Shown here in pieces: positions 1-6,596 of a stretch of DNA of 15,177 nucleotides (position 1 is the first letter of the stretch; the number at the start of each line of letters is the position of its first letter). Made by a program: the position numbers and the translations under genes. The stretch lies in assembly GCA_012519125.1 (NCBI GenBank), contig JAAYQY010000379.1:1-15177 (forward strand). Direction: 5' to 3'. Below the pieces are notes generated by a model, which saw only the letters and a program-made list of their open reading frames with translations, ran no database searches and was not told the origin of the DNA. This DNA is from Spirochaetales bacterium (lineage in GTDB: Bacteria > Spirochaetota > Spirochaetia > Sphaerochaetales > Sphaerochaetaceae).

Positions 1-1
1 A

Positions 2-991
2 CCAATTGAAGCCTCTTCTGTACCGCCTGAAATCGAAGGAACCATTGTCAATGACCATGAAATTGCCAGTATACTGAGGAATATACGGGGGTTGGAACGA
101 GAAGGAGAAACTGTCTCTTTGCGTGATTTTCGAATCTCTGTGGCAGGAGCACAAGAGAAAACCGCTTTTCTCAGGTACCAGGGACAATGGATGATACCCA
201 ATGGGACTACCCCAACAACCCATATTTTCAAGTTGCCTATGGGAAAACTGTACGACTTCATCGACTTTTCCGATTCAATTGAAAACGAATGGCTCTCTTG
301 CCATATCATGCATCAGTTTGGAATTCCTGTATGCAACTCCAATATTCAAAATTTCGAGGAGCAAAAGGTTCTTGTAGTCGAACGTTTTGATCGACGGTGG
401 AGCCAAGATCAAAAACAATTGATTCGTCTCCCACAAGAGGACCTCTGTCAAGCTTTGGGATTTCCCTCGAATCAAAAGTATCAATCGGATGGAGGCCCCG
501 GGATTCTGGAAGTCATGAAGCTATTGCAGGGGTCAAACAGGTCAGAAGAAGACAGACGTTTATTCTTCAAGACACAGGTACTATTCTATCTGATGGCTGC
601 TCCTGACGGTCATGCAAAAAATTTCAGTCTCGCCCTCATGCAAAAAGGCTTGTTTCACTTGACGCCTGTATATGACATTATGTCCGCTTATCCGTTGTTC
701 GGAAAGAACTCTGCTTCTCTGAACCCTAAAAGACTAAAGCTCGCTATGGGAGTTTATGGAAAAAATATCCATTATGCATGGAATTCCATTGCAAGGAGGC
801 ACTGGGTTGAAACAGGAAAAAAAGTTGGATTATCCAAGCAAATTGTTGAAGAAATCCTTCAGGAAACTATCAGCCAAATCCCTTCGGTAATTGAAGCAAC
901 CTACGCAAGCATTCCTCTCTCATTCCCAATTCCAATGGTAGATGCAATCTGCAGAGGAATGGAAAACACTGCCAAAAGGCTTGTCGATTGA
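2..991 (+). CDS. hipA: HipA-family toxin Ser/Thr kinase, 5'-truncated by window edge
   Basis: The frame is open from the first complete codon at base 2 to the TGA at 989-991 (329 residues), so the gene begins left of the window. By comparison with E. coli HipA (about 440 aa), roughly the first 100 residues are missing. It closely resembles proteobacterial HipA. Seen: RISVAGAQEK at about 131-160, whose Ser (codon 137-139) matches the autophosphorylated Ser150; THIFKLP with the ATP-binding Lys at 230-232; VVERFDRRW; RLPQEDLCQ; SDGGPGI; the catalytic loop PDGHAKNFS with its Asp at 605-607; and the metal-binding VYDIMSAYP. All kinase residues are present, so the part seen looks active. HipA toxins phosphorylate targets such as glutamyl-tRNA synthetase and are normally neutralised by HipB encoded just upstream, outside this window. 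GC over 721-900 is 39% by hand count, against 53% in a prs segment, which suggests acquisition by transfer. The call is firm; the activity is inferred. Confidence 0.93.
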   Translation, partial: PIEASSVPPEIEGTIVNDHEIASILRNIRGLEREGETVSLRDFRISVAGAQEKTAFLRYQGQWMIPNGTTPTTHIFKLPMGKLYDFIDFSDSIENEWLSCHIMHQFGIPVCNSNIQNFEEQKVLVVERFDRRWSQDQKQLIRLPQEDLCQALGFPSNQKYQSDGGPGILEVMKLLQGSNRSEEDRRLFFKTQVLFYLMAAPDGHAKNFSLALMQKGLFHLTPVYDIMSAYPLFGKNSASLNPKRLKLAMGVYGKNIHYAWNSIARRHWVETGKKVGLSKQIVEEILQETISQIPSVIEATYASIPLSFPIPMVDAICRGMENTAKRLVD

Positions 992-1147
992 AGCCTTGGC
1001 TGACTATGTGTACGATACTGCACGAGCTCCGCTGCAAGAATTTGGATGAGCAGCTTTTCTTTGATGAAGAGGTTGCCTTCTGAGGATTTCTCTTCCCTTT
1101 TCATCGGTTTGCCGGTACTATGCTACTTGTAATGAGGAGCAGAACCC
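992..1147 (+). other. Intergenic stretch with short coding-like tail
   Basis: This is the 156-base gap between hipA and trxA. No gene is assigned. One frame (991-1083, ending TGA) reads as a plausible protein tail, TILHELRCKNLDEQLFFDEEVAF preceded by a few residues. A second frame from within the end of hipA also stays open for about 20 codons to a TGA near 1050. Neither has a credible start. Either may be the remnant of a gene cut when hipA arrived, or chance. The right end holds the trxA leader. Confidence 0.25.
1119..1124 (+). promoter_or_regulatory. Possible -10 box for trxA
   Basis: TATGCT matches four of six consensus positions. It would start transcription near 1131, giving a short leader with the GAGGAG site at 1134-1139. 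No good -35 box is seen at the right distance, so this is weak. Confidence 0.3.
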
Positions 1148-1468
1148 ATGAGTGAAATCGTCGTAACTGAAGAGAATTTAGAAGCGGAAATCCTGCAGGC
1201 TGATAAGCCGGTTTTGGTTGACTTCTGGGCCCCCTGGTGCGGCCCCTGCAAAATGATAGCTCCTGCGGTCTCACAGATTGCGCAGAGCTTCGAGGGCAAA
1301 CTCAAGGTAGCCAAAGTCAATGTTGATGAGGTCCCCTCGCTTGCCAACATGTTCAATGTGAACTCCATACCGACCCTGATGATCTTCAAAGGTGGAGAAG
1401 TGGTCGACCAACGTATGGGAGCTGCCAGTCTGGCTGTGATCGAGGGCTTTGTAGCGCAGCATCTGTAA
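1148..1468 (+). CDS. trxA: Thioredoxin
   Basis: A 106-residue cytosolic protein of the usual thioredoxin length. It carries the redox-active WCGPC motif (Cys31 and Cys34) after VDFWAPW, the buried Asp at position 25 (VLVDFW), and the cis-proline loop SIPTLMIF with Pro75. It reduces protein disulfides (ribonucleotide reductase and peroxidases among the known clients) and is itself recharged by thioredoxin reductase, for which no gene is seen here. The ATG is supported by GAGGAG at 1134-1139, eight bases upstream. An intrinsic terminator follows 22 bases after the stop, so it is probably transcribed as a single gene. Length and motifs are complete, and there is nothing unusual about it. High certainty. 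Confidence 0.97.
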   Translation: MSEIVVTEENLEAEILQADKPVLVDFWAPWCGPCKMIAPAVSQIAQSFEGKLKVAKVNVDEVPSLANMFNVNSIPTLMIFKGGEVVDQRMGAASLAVIEGFVAQHL

Positions 1469-1490
1469 ACGTTGCTTTGTACACGGAAGA

Positions 1491-1513
1491 GGGAGGAGCA
1501 TATCCTCCCTTTT
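1491..1513 (+). terminator. Intrinsic terminator after trxA
   Basis: Perfect 7-bp stem GGGAGGA / TCCTCCC with a five-base loop (GCATA), followed at once by TTTT. Its position argues that the following hydrolase starts at 1541 and not at the upstream in-frame TTG at 1472. Confidence 0.8.
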
Positions 1514-1540
1514 CCTCGTTGGAGTACTGAGGAATATATC

Positions 1541-2236
1541 GTGGAACAGGTAGTGGTATTGTCGGTGGAGATGCATTTCTTAGGTAGTGAAGACGTGGTG
1601 CATCCTGTTGTCTTGATGGACCACCAATCCCGAGTTCTTGTGGATTGCGGGCCTGTTGGCACTCTTGAACGTATCGAAGAAGCATTGCGTGCCCATCAGA
1701 TTGAGCCTTCCTCCATCACCCATATCATCCTGACGCATCAAGACCATGACCATGTGGGAAGTGCAGCCGCGCACAAGCGACGTTACCCGTCGGTCAAGAT
1801 TCTCTGCTCGGAAGAAGAGAAGCCTTACATTGAGGGAAGTAAGGTTTCGCTTCGGCTTGAGCAAGCGCTGTCCATGCAAGACAAGCTTCCTGAAGCACAA
1901 AAAAGCTTTGGTGAATCCTTTTGTGTGCTCTTGCGTTCAGTGGAACCGGTAGCAGTCGACCAAGTGCTTCACATGGGGCAACACCTTTCCTTTTGTGGAG
2001 GCACTGAGGTCATTGGAACTGCAGGGCATACTCCGGGCCACCTGTCGCTCTATCTCGAAAAATTTGGGATCATCATTGCAGGCGATGCAATTGCTTTGGA
2101 GGCAGGCAAGCCCGTAATTGCCAATCCCCAGTTCGCCCTTGAACAAACAAAGGCCGTTGCCTCATTGGAGTACTTGCTCTCTCTTGGAGCTCAGAAGATC
2201 ATCTGCTACCATGGTGGTATCCTTGATTTGAGGTAA
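1541..2236 (+). CDS. Metallo-beta-lactamase-fold hydrolase
   Basis: A 231-residue cytosolic protein with the MBL fold. The metal-binding signature reads THQDHDHVGS (His66, Asp70, His71); the third motif position is Asp instead of the classical His, a variant known in a glyoxalase-II-like/YflN-like subgroup. Further ligands are AGHTPGH (His163, His167), GDAI (Asp182) and YHGG (His224). Members hydrolyse thioesters, lactones or similar bonds with two metal ions; the substrate here cannot be told. The GTG start is preferred because TGAGGA at 1528-1533 lies seven bases upstream. The longer in-frame TTG start at 1472 would put the trxA terminator inside the gene. No clear promoter of its own was found. 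The stop codon lies four bases from that of the convergent lipoprotein gene. The family call is firm; the function is open. Confidence 0.88.
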   Translation: MEQVVVLSVEMHFLGSEDVVHPVVLMDHQSRVLVDCGPVGTLERIEEALRAHQIEPSSITHIILTHQDHDHVGSAAAHKRRYPSVKILCSEEEKPYIEGSKVSLRLEQALSMQDKLPEAQKSFGESFCVLLRSVEPVAVDQVLHMGQHLSFCGGTEVIGTAGHTPGHLSLYLEKFGIIIAGDAIALEAGKPVIANPQFALEQTKAVASLEYLLSLGAQKIICYHGGILDLR

Positions 2237-2240
2237 GTGG

Positions 2241-3188
2241 TTACGGGGTGTGTCTCTTTTCGCTGTTAACCGAACCGAACGAGGCTTCTTTAGTTGCACA
2301 GATGTACCAATCCTCCTTGCTGTTGGTATCCTTTCCCTTGTCCCTGCAAAAGGAGCGGGTTGCCGTGCTGTCCGTTGAGTCGATGCTCCCTTCACTCTTG
2401 GCGCTGTTCCACTGGTTGCGTTGGACAAGATAGCTGACACTCATTGCCAAGTCCTCCGACCCGAACCCCTCATGGGTAGTGGTTGTATGATTACCCCATA
2501 CCACCGCATCAAGCAGAGGGCTTTCCCATTCAGGAGAGCGAGCGAGAATGAGGCAGCCATTGTTGGAACTCAAGCCTGCTTGCAGCTCGCTTGAGAGGAA
2601 GTCTCCTGCTGAACTTTTACTGAAGACAACCACCAAGTGTGCTCCCCGTTCCACCATACGATCTGGAAAGATATATCGATCGGAATACACCCCATCCCTG
2701 CCGGCATAGAGAGTGATGCCGGCAAGGTTGCCTCTGCTGGTTACCAAGAGTTCGACACGGTCAGGGTTGGTTTCGCTGCCTTTGGTGGTGAATTCATTGA
2801 TCAGAAGGGTAGGAGGGTTCTGATTGCGAGCCCACAGGGTGAGGGAGAACCGCAAACTGTTTCCCCTCGTATCTGAAACTCTTCCCTGCAAGGGAACGCC
2901 CTGCCCCAAGACAAGTTCTTCCTCCAAGCAGATGGTCACTGTCTCAGACGAAACAGATACTGATGAAGGTTCTTTGGTATTGCACTGCATTGAAACGGAA
3001 TTGTCATCCAGAGGTTCGTCGAAGGTAAGAAGCACCACTTTACTGGAGATTGCTTCGTAGTGAAGGAGTTTCGGCGGAGTGCTGTCAGTCTGGGAGAACA
3101 GGTTGTGCAGTGAAGCAGGTGACTGCTCGCAGCCACAGCCGACCAAAAGCAAGAGGATGATGAGCGGACAGAGAATCTGGTGTTTCAT
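2241..3188 (-). CDS. Lipoprotein with Ig-like and lamin-tail-like domains
   Basis: A 315-residue exported lipoprotein. The N-terminus is a classical type II signal: MKHQ, a run of Ile/Leu (residues 9-15), then lipobox LVGC with the lipidated Cys18. Residues about 37-122 look like a bacterial Ig-like domain (SbsA/Big_5 type: LTFDEPLDD, strand-rich). Residues about 128-300 look like a lamin-tail-type domain: LLINEF at the start, NPDRVELLV, GNLAGITLY, and near the end DSTDSTATRSF with DTNSKEDW, which is typical of secreted LTD proteins. Such domains occur on cell-surface or periplasmic proteins and often accompany nucleases or adhesins, but no catalytic domain is present here. The ATG at 3186-3188 is chosen because the signal peptide begins there and AAAGGA precedes it, though close. 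An upstream in-frame extension lacks support. It is divergent from argH. The role is unknown; a structural or binding function on the envelope is inferred. Confidence 0.82.
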   Translation of the reverse strand: MKHQILCPLIILLLLVGCGCEQSPASLHNLFSQTDSTPPKLLHYEAISSKVVLLTFDEPLDDNSVSMQCNTKEPSSVSVSSETVTICLEEELVLGQGVPLQGRVSDTRGNSLRFSLTLWARNQNPPTLLINEFTTKGSETNPDRVELLVTSRGNLAGITLYAGRDGVYSDRYIFPDRMVERGAHLVVVFSKSSAGDFLSSELQAGLSSNNGCLILARSPEWESPLLDAVVWGNHTTTTHEGFGSEDLAMSVSYLVQRNQWNSAKSEGSIDSTDSTATRSFCRDKGKDTNSKEDWYICATKEASFGSVNSEKRHTP

Positions 3189-3224
3189 ATCCTTTGAGAT
3201 TTGGTCCCAAAGGTTTTGCTTCAA

Positions 3225-3253
3225 TTGACAGTGATGGCCAATGCACATAGACT
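3225..3253 (+). promoter_or_regulatory. Sigma70-type promoter of argH
   Basis: Perfect -35 TTGACA (3225-3230), a 17-base spacer, and -10 TAGACT (3248-3253, four of six). The predicted transcript starts near 3260, just ahead of the ribosome site AGGAGG at 3266-3271. This is the best promoter in the window. Confidence 0.75.
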
Positions 3254-3265
3254 TTGGTGCATCCC

Positions 3266-3271
3266 AGGAGG
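3266..3271 (+). promoter_or_regulatory. Shine-Dalgarno site that sets the argH start
   Basis: AGGAGG lies six bases before the ATG at 3278. It rules out the upstream in-frame TTG at 3254, which precedes it. Confidence 0.8.
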
Positions 3272-3277
3272 CCTCGC

Positions 3278-4651
3278 ATGTCCAAACTATGGCAGAAAGA
3301 TTATTCACTTGACTCGTTGATGGAGGAGTTTACCGTCGGCAACGACTACATTCTTGACCAGGAGTTGGTGATTGCCGATTGTCTTGCTTCAATCGCTCAT
3401 GCCAGAGGCTTGCACGAGATAGGCATTCTTGATGATGAAGAGCTTGCCACTCTTACCCAAGGCTTGGCTGAGATCATCGGCCTGAGACAGCAGAATGCGT
3501 TCCCGATCACACTGGAAAATGAAGACTGTCATACCGCCATCGAATCCTACCTGACTGAACACTACGGTGAAGTCGGCAAGAAGATCCATACCGGCCGAAG
3601 CCGTAATGACCAAGTACAGACCGCCCTCAGGATCTGGATGCGCGAATTCGCCCTGAAGCTCTGCAACAGCACCGGAGAGTTGTGTGAGCAGTTGCTCTCC
3701 TTCGCATCAGAACATGCAGAAGTACCGATGCCTGGGCGAACCCATATGCAGATTGCCATGCCCTCTTCGGTGGGCCTGTGGGCAGCCGCCTATGCTGAGG
3801 AGCTTTATGACGAAGCCCAACACCTGATGCACCTCTCCTGGACGCTCGATCAGAGTCCTCTTGGGTCGGCAGCAAGCTATGGCGTTCCGTTGCCTCTCGA
3901 TCGTCAGTTCACCGCTGAGCAAATGGGCTTCACCCGAGTACAGAACAATGTCCTGTATGCAAACAACAGCAGGGGTAAATTTGAGGCGATGTTGCTCGAT
4001 GGATGCGAATACATCGCTCTTACCTTGAGCAAGCTTGCCCAAGACCTGATGCTCTTCACCCTGCCTGAATTCGGCTATTTCAGTTTGCCCCGCGAGCTGT
4101 GCACCGGCTCTTCCATCATGCCCCAGAAGAAGAATCCTGATGGACTGGAACTGGCCAGGAGCCGTTCTGCTTTGGTAAGCTCGGCTTCCATCAGAGTCAA
4201 ATCCATCATCAGAAGCCTTCCTTCCGGGTATAACCGAGATTTCCAGGACACAAAAGAACCCCTCTTGCAAGGAACCAAGGCAACCTGGCAATTGGTTCAG
4301 ATATTCTCACGCATGGTGAAGGGCCTCTCGGTCCATGAGGATAAGCTCATTACTGCCTGTACCCCTGAACTCTATGCAACTGACATCGTGCTTCAGCAAG
4401 TAGTTGAAGGCAAGAACTTCCGGGATACCTACAAGGAAGTGGGCCTGCATCTCGATCAGGTGGCAAAACTGGATCCGGTTGCTACGCTTTCTACCCGCAC
4501 AAGCCTTGGCACTACAGGCAATCTTGGCCTGGATGAAGATGTACTTTTTGTCTCGCTGATGAAGAGTGGTTGTGAGGATGTCTTGACCAGCTTTGAACAG
4601 GCATACCAGGAACTCTGTTTCCTCCAAGGAGTGGAAGCAGTCCTGTACTAG
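3278..4651 (+). CDS. argH: Argininosuccinate lyase
   Basis: A 457-residue member of the fumarase/aspartase superfamily, of normal ArgH length. It splits argininosuccinate into arginine and fumarate, the last step of arginine synthesis, as a cytosolic homotetramer. Seen: HTGRSRNDQVQT (about residues 104-115), GRTHMQIAMPSS with the Thr155-His156 pair, LGSAASYG, and the superfamily signature GSSIMPQKKNPD (277-288) carrying the catalytic Ser, then LPSGYNRDFQ. The region after the His motif (SSVGLWAAAYAE; LGSAASYG; NNSRGKFE) resembles the Bacteroidetes-type enzymes and differs from the E. coli type with its NSLDAVSDRDF stretch. No other arg gene is adjacent. The start is fixed by AGGAGG at 3266-3271; the gene has its own promoter and terminator. 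Identity is strong; it could in principle act on a related substrate. Confidence 0.93.
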   Translation: MSKLWQKDYSLDSLMEEFTVGNDYILDQELVIADCLASIAHARGLHEIGILDDEELATLTQGLAEIIGLRQQNAFPITLENEDCHTAIESYLTEHYGEVGKKIHTGRSRNDQVQTALRIWMREFALKLCNSTGELCEQLLSFASEHAEVPMPGRTHMQIAMPSSVGLWAAAYAEELYDEAQHLMHLSWTLDQSPLGSAASYGVPLPLDRQFTAEQMGFTRVQNNVLYANNSRGKFEAMLLDGCEYIALTLSKLAQDLMLFTLPEFGYFSLPRELCTGSSIMPQKKNPDGLELARSRSALVSSASIRVKSIIRSLPSGYNRDFQDTKEPLLQGTKATWQLVQIFSRMVKGLSVHEDKLITACTPELYATDIVLQQVVEGKNFRDTYKEVGLHLDQVAKLDPVATLSTRTSLGTTGNLGLDEDVLFVSLMKSGCEDVLTSFEQAYQELCFLQGVEAVLY

Positions 4652-4662
4652 GACCATTTGCC

Positions 4663-4699
4663 CATGAAAAAAGGACCTTGCAGAAGGTCCTTTTTCATG
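4663..4699. terminator. Bidirectional intrinsic terminator between argH and the Na/Pi cotransporter gene
   Basis: A long near-perfect hairpin: CATG, six A, GGACCTT, loop GCAG, AAGGTCC, five T, CATG (one bulged A). A-tract and T-tract on the two sides let it end transcription from argH on plus and from the convergent transporter on minus. Confidence 0.9.
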
Positions 4700-4700
4700 C

Positions 4701-6437
4701 CTAGAGCTCTATGCTCTTTCCTGTTCGCTTTTGCAGCATCGGTGTATGTTTCACCGCTTGATGGTAGGCTTCAGCAATGTTTGTGCAGTAATCACCGATA
4801 TGCTCGAGGTGTCTGATTTTCTCCAGGATCAGCAGTTCGGTACGGACATCTGCTTTCCCCTCGGAAAGCCTATCCTGGACCATCTGACTGAGGCTGTTGC
4901 GATAGCTATTGATCTGTTCCTCAAACTCATTGGCTTTCTGCATCTCAGCCTTGGTAAGGGTTCTGTCCATGCGGTCGCGCACATAATCCAAGAATTCCTG
5001 GACGAGGGTTTGATAATCCCTCAAATCCTTGTCGGTGGCACTATCAAAAACCCATTTCTGGTTGTACCTTCTCTGGCTGAGCAGGGCAAGGTTGAAGCAA
5101 CTGTCGGTTACTGATTCCAATTCGTCCATGACACGGATCAGACAGTTCAGTGAGGATGCATTGGTAGGGGTCTGTGAATCCTGCAGCAGATGTACACAGA
5201 AGTCAGAAAGTTGTTCCTGCATCTGGTCTGCGTACTCCTCATCCTTTTTCATGGCTTGTACATCATTTTCCATCGTTGCTTCAGGGTTGTTGAACATGGA
5301 GCGATAGCGGGTGAGCATGGTACAGGCAAGATTTGCCATCTTCTTGATCTCATCACGGATGGCAAGCATGTAGATTTCAGGGCTGTCGATGAAAATACCA
5401 CCGATGTACTTGAAGTGGTAGGTTCCTTCATCATATTCGGCCTTGGCAGGCACCAAACGCTTGATGAACGCAGCGTACTGACGGACGAAGGGGAAGAAGA
5501 GGACGGTGTTGATGACGTTGAATACCGAGTGGAACATGGCCAAGAAAAGGGGAAGCTGGGTTGAAAGCGCTGTACCGGAAAGTTTGTAGATGTTGCCTGG
5601 AGTGATCCAATTGACAAATTCAAGCAGGGGATGGAAGAAAACCAAGGCGATGACGCTGCCCACCACGTTGAAAATGATGTGAGCCCATGCTGCTCGTTTT
5701 GCCGTGGTGCTGGTTCCGATCGAAGCTAGATAGGCGGTGATGGTGGTACCGATGTTTGAGCCAAGAATGAGAGCTGCAGCCGCAGTGACTCCCAGCCAAC
5801 CGTTGTACGCCATCGTGAGGGTCATGGCCATGGCAGCTGAGGAGGATTGCACGATGATGGTGACCAACGTGCCCAAGAGAATACACAAAAGGTTCATCCA
5901 CAGGGTGTCGCTGTTGAACGTGGAAAGGAAGGCGAGTGCATCCACATTGCCGGTGATATCGGGCATTGAGTGGGACATGAAGTTCAGCCCGAGAAAAAGA
6001 ATGCCGAAACCAAGAAGCACATCCGCTGCGTCACGGGTCTTGCTTTTCTTGCTGAACATCATCGGGGCTGCAAAGGCGATCGAAACAAGGGCCAGAATGG
6101 TGATATCCATTTTGAAGCCCAAAAGGGCAACCATCCATCCGGTGAAGGTGGTTCCGATGTTTGCACCGAGAATCACACCGATGGCTTGGGTAAGGCCCAT
6201 CAGCCCTGCGTTTACGAAGCTGACAACCATGACGGTTGTTGCTGAGGAACTTTGGATGATGATGGTAATGAGTATTCCGGTGATGATGGAAACCAATCGG
6301 TTCTTGGTCATTAACTTGAGAATGGCCTTCATTTTATCTCCGGCCGATTTCTGTAAGCCCTCGCTGAGGAGTTTGATGCCGAATAAAAAGAGACCGAGAC
6401 TGCCAACGATCTGGAAAAAAATCATTATGGTTTTCAT
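4701..6437 (-). CDS. Na+/phosphate cotransporter family protein with C-terminal PhoU-like domain
   Basis: A 578-residue inner-membrane protein. The first half holds two inverted Na/Pi-cotransport repeats, each with the signature QSSSA: residues 62-66 followed by ILGANIGTTFTGW, and residues 197-201 followed by LILGSNIGTTITAY. Hydrophobic helices run to about residue 325. The remainder (about 350-570) is soluble, helical and charged (MKKDEEYADQMQEQ; HLEHIGDYCTNIAEAYHQ), as in PhoU domains. Proteins of this architecture move phosphate with sodium, or in some cases limit phosphate leakage or affect signalling; direction and substrate are not visible. The start is uncertain: neither this ATG, chosen because family members begin close to FFQIVGSLGLFLFG, nor one 23 codons upstream at 6506 has a clear ribosome site. 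No pho regulon gene is nearby. The stop lies against the shared terminator. Confidence 0.88.
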   Translation of the reverse strand: MKTIMIFFQIVGSLGLFLFGIKLLSEGLQKSAGDKMKAILKLMTKNRLVSIITGILITIIIQSSSATTVMVVSFVNAGLMGLTQAIGVILGANIGTTFTGWMVALLGFKMDITILALVSIAFAAPMMFSKKSKTRDAADVLLGFGILFLGLNFMSHSMPDITGNVDALAFLSTFNSDTLWMNLLCILLGTLVTIIVQSSSAAMAMTLTMAYNGWLGVTAAAALILGSNIGTTITAYLASIGTSTTAKRAAWAHIIFNVVGSVIALVFFHPLLEFVNWITPGNIYKLSGTALSTQLPLFLAMFHSVFNVINTVLFFPFVRQYAAFIKRLVPAKAEYDEGTYHFKYIGGIFIDSPEIYMLAIRDEIKKMANLACTMLTRYRSMFNNPEATMENDVQAMKKDEEYADQMQEQLSDFCVHLLQDSQTPTNASSLNCLIRVMDELESVTDSCFNLALLSQRRYNQKWVFDSATDKDLRDYQTLVQEFLDYVRDRMDRTLTKAEMQKANEFEEQINSYRNSLSQMVQDRLSEGKADVRTELLILEKIRHLEHIGDYCTNIAEAYHQAVKHTPMLQKRTGKSIEL

Positions 6438-6561
6438 ATCAGCACAAACGTAGCAAGTTTGTGGGTAGTTGGTAAAGTAGGAAAGCACATACTTTTTTAA
6501 CAACATTAAGCAGAATGGGAAATATCAGGGTTTTGGTACTCTGTTGGGTTGGGAAAGTGGA

Positions 6562-6590
6562 TTGAACTTTAGGCAGTGTTGTTGTATGGT
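6562..6590 (+). promoter_or_regulatory. Promoter of prs, apparently leaderless
   Basis: TTGAAC (6562-6567), a 17-base spacer and TATGGT (6585-6590). By standard geometry the first transcribed base is 6597, which is the A of the ATG. There is no ribosome site before that ATG, so a leaderless message is predicted. Confidence 0.55.
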
Positions 6591-6596
6591 TCAGCC

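Noticed and set aside
1472..1540. Longer TTG start for the metallo-hydrolase
   Set aside because: It would contain the trxA terminator, while GTG 1541 has a well-spaced ribosome site.
1123..1662. 179-codon minus-strand frame over trxA
   Set aside because: Antisense to a complete thioredoxin; low-complexity Thr/Ser-rich translation.
2233..2244. Small inverted repeat GTAA-GTGG-TTAC between the metallo-hydrolase and lipoprotein genes
   Set aside because: It arises because both genes end in TAA on opposite strands; only one further base pair is added and no T-tract follows.
3254..3277. Longer TTG start for argH
   Set aside because: It lies upstream of the AGGAGG site and at the predicted transcript start.
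5737..6453. 238-codon plus-strand frame across the Na/Pi cotransporter gene
   Set aside because: Antisense to well-defined membrane repeats; no recognisable protein character.
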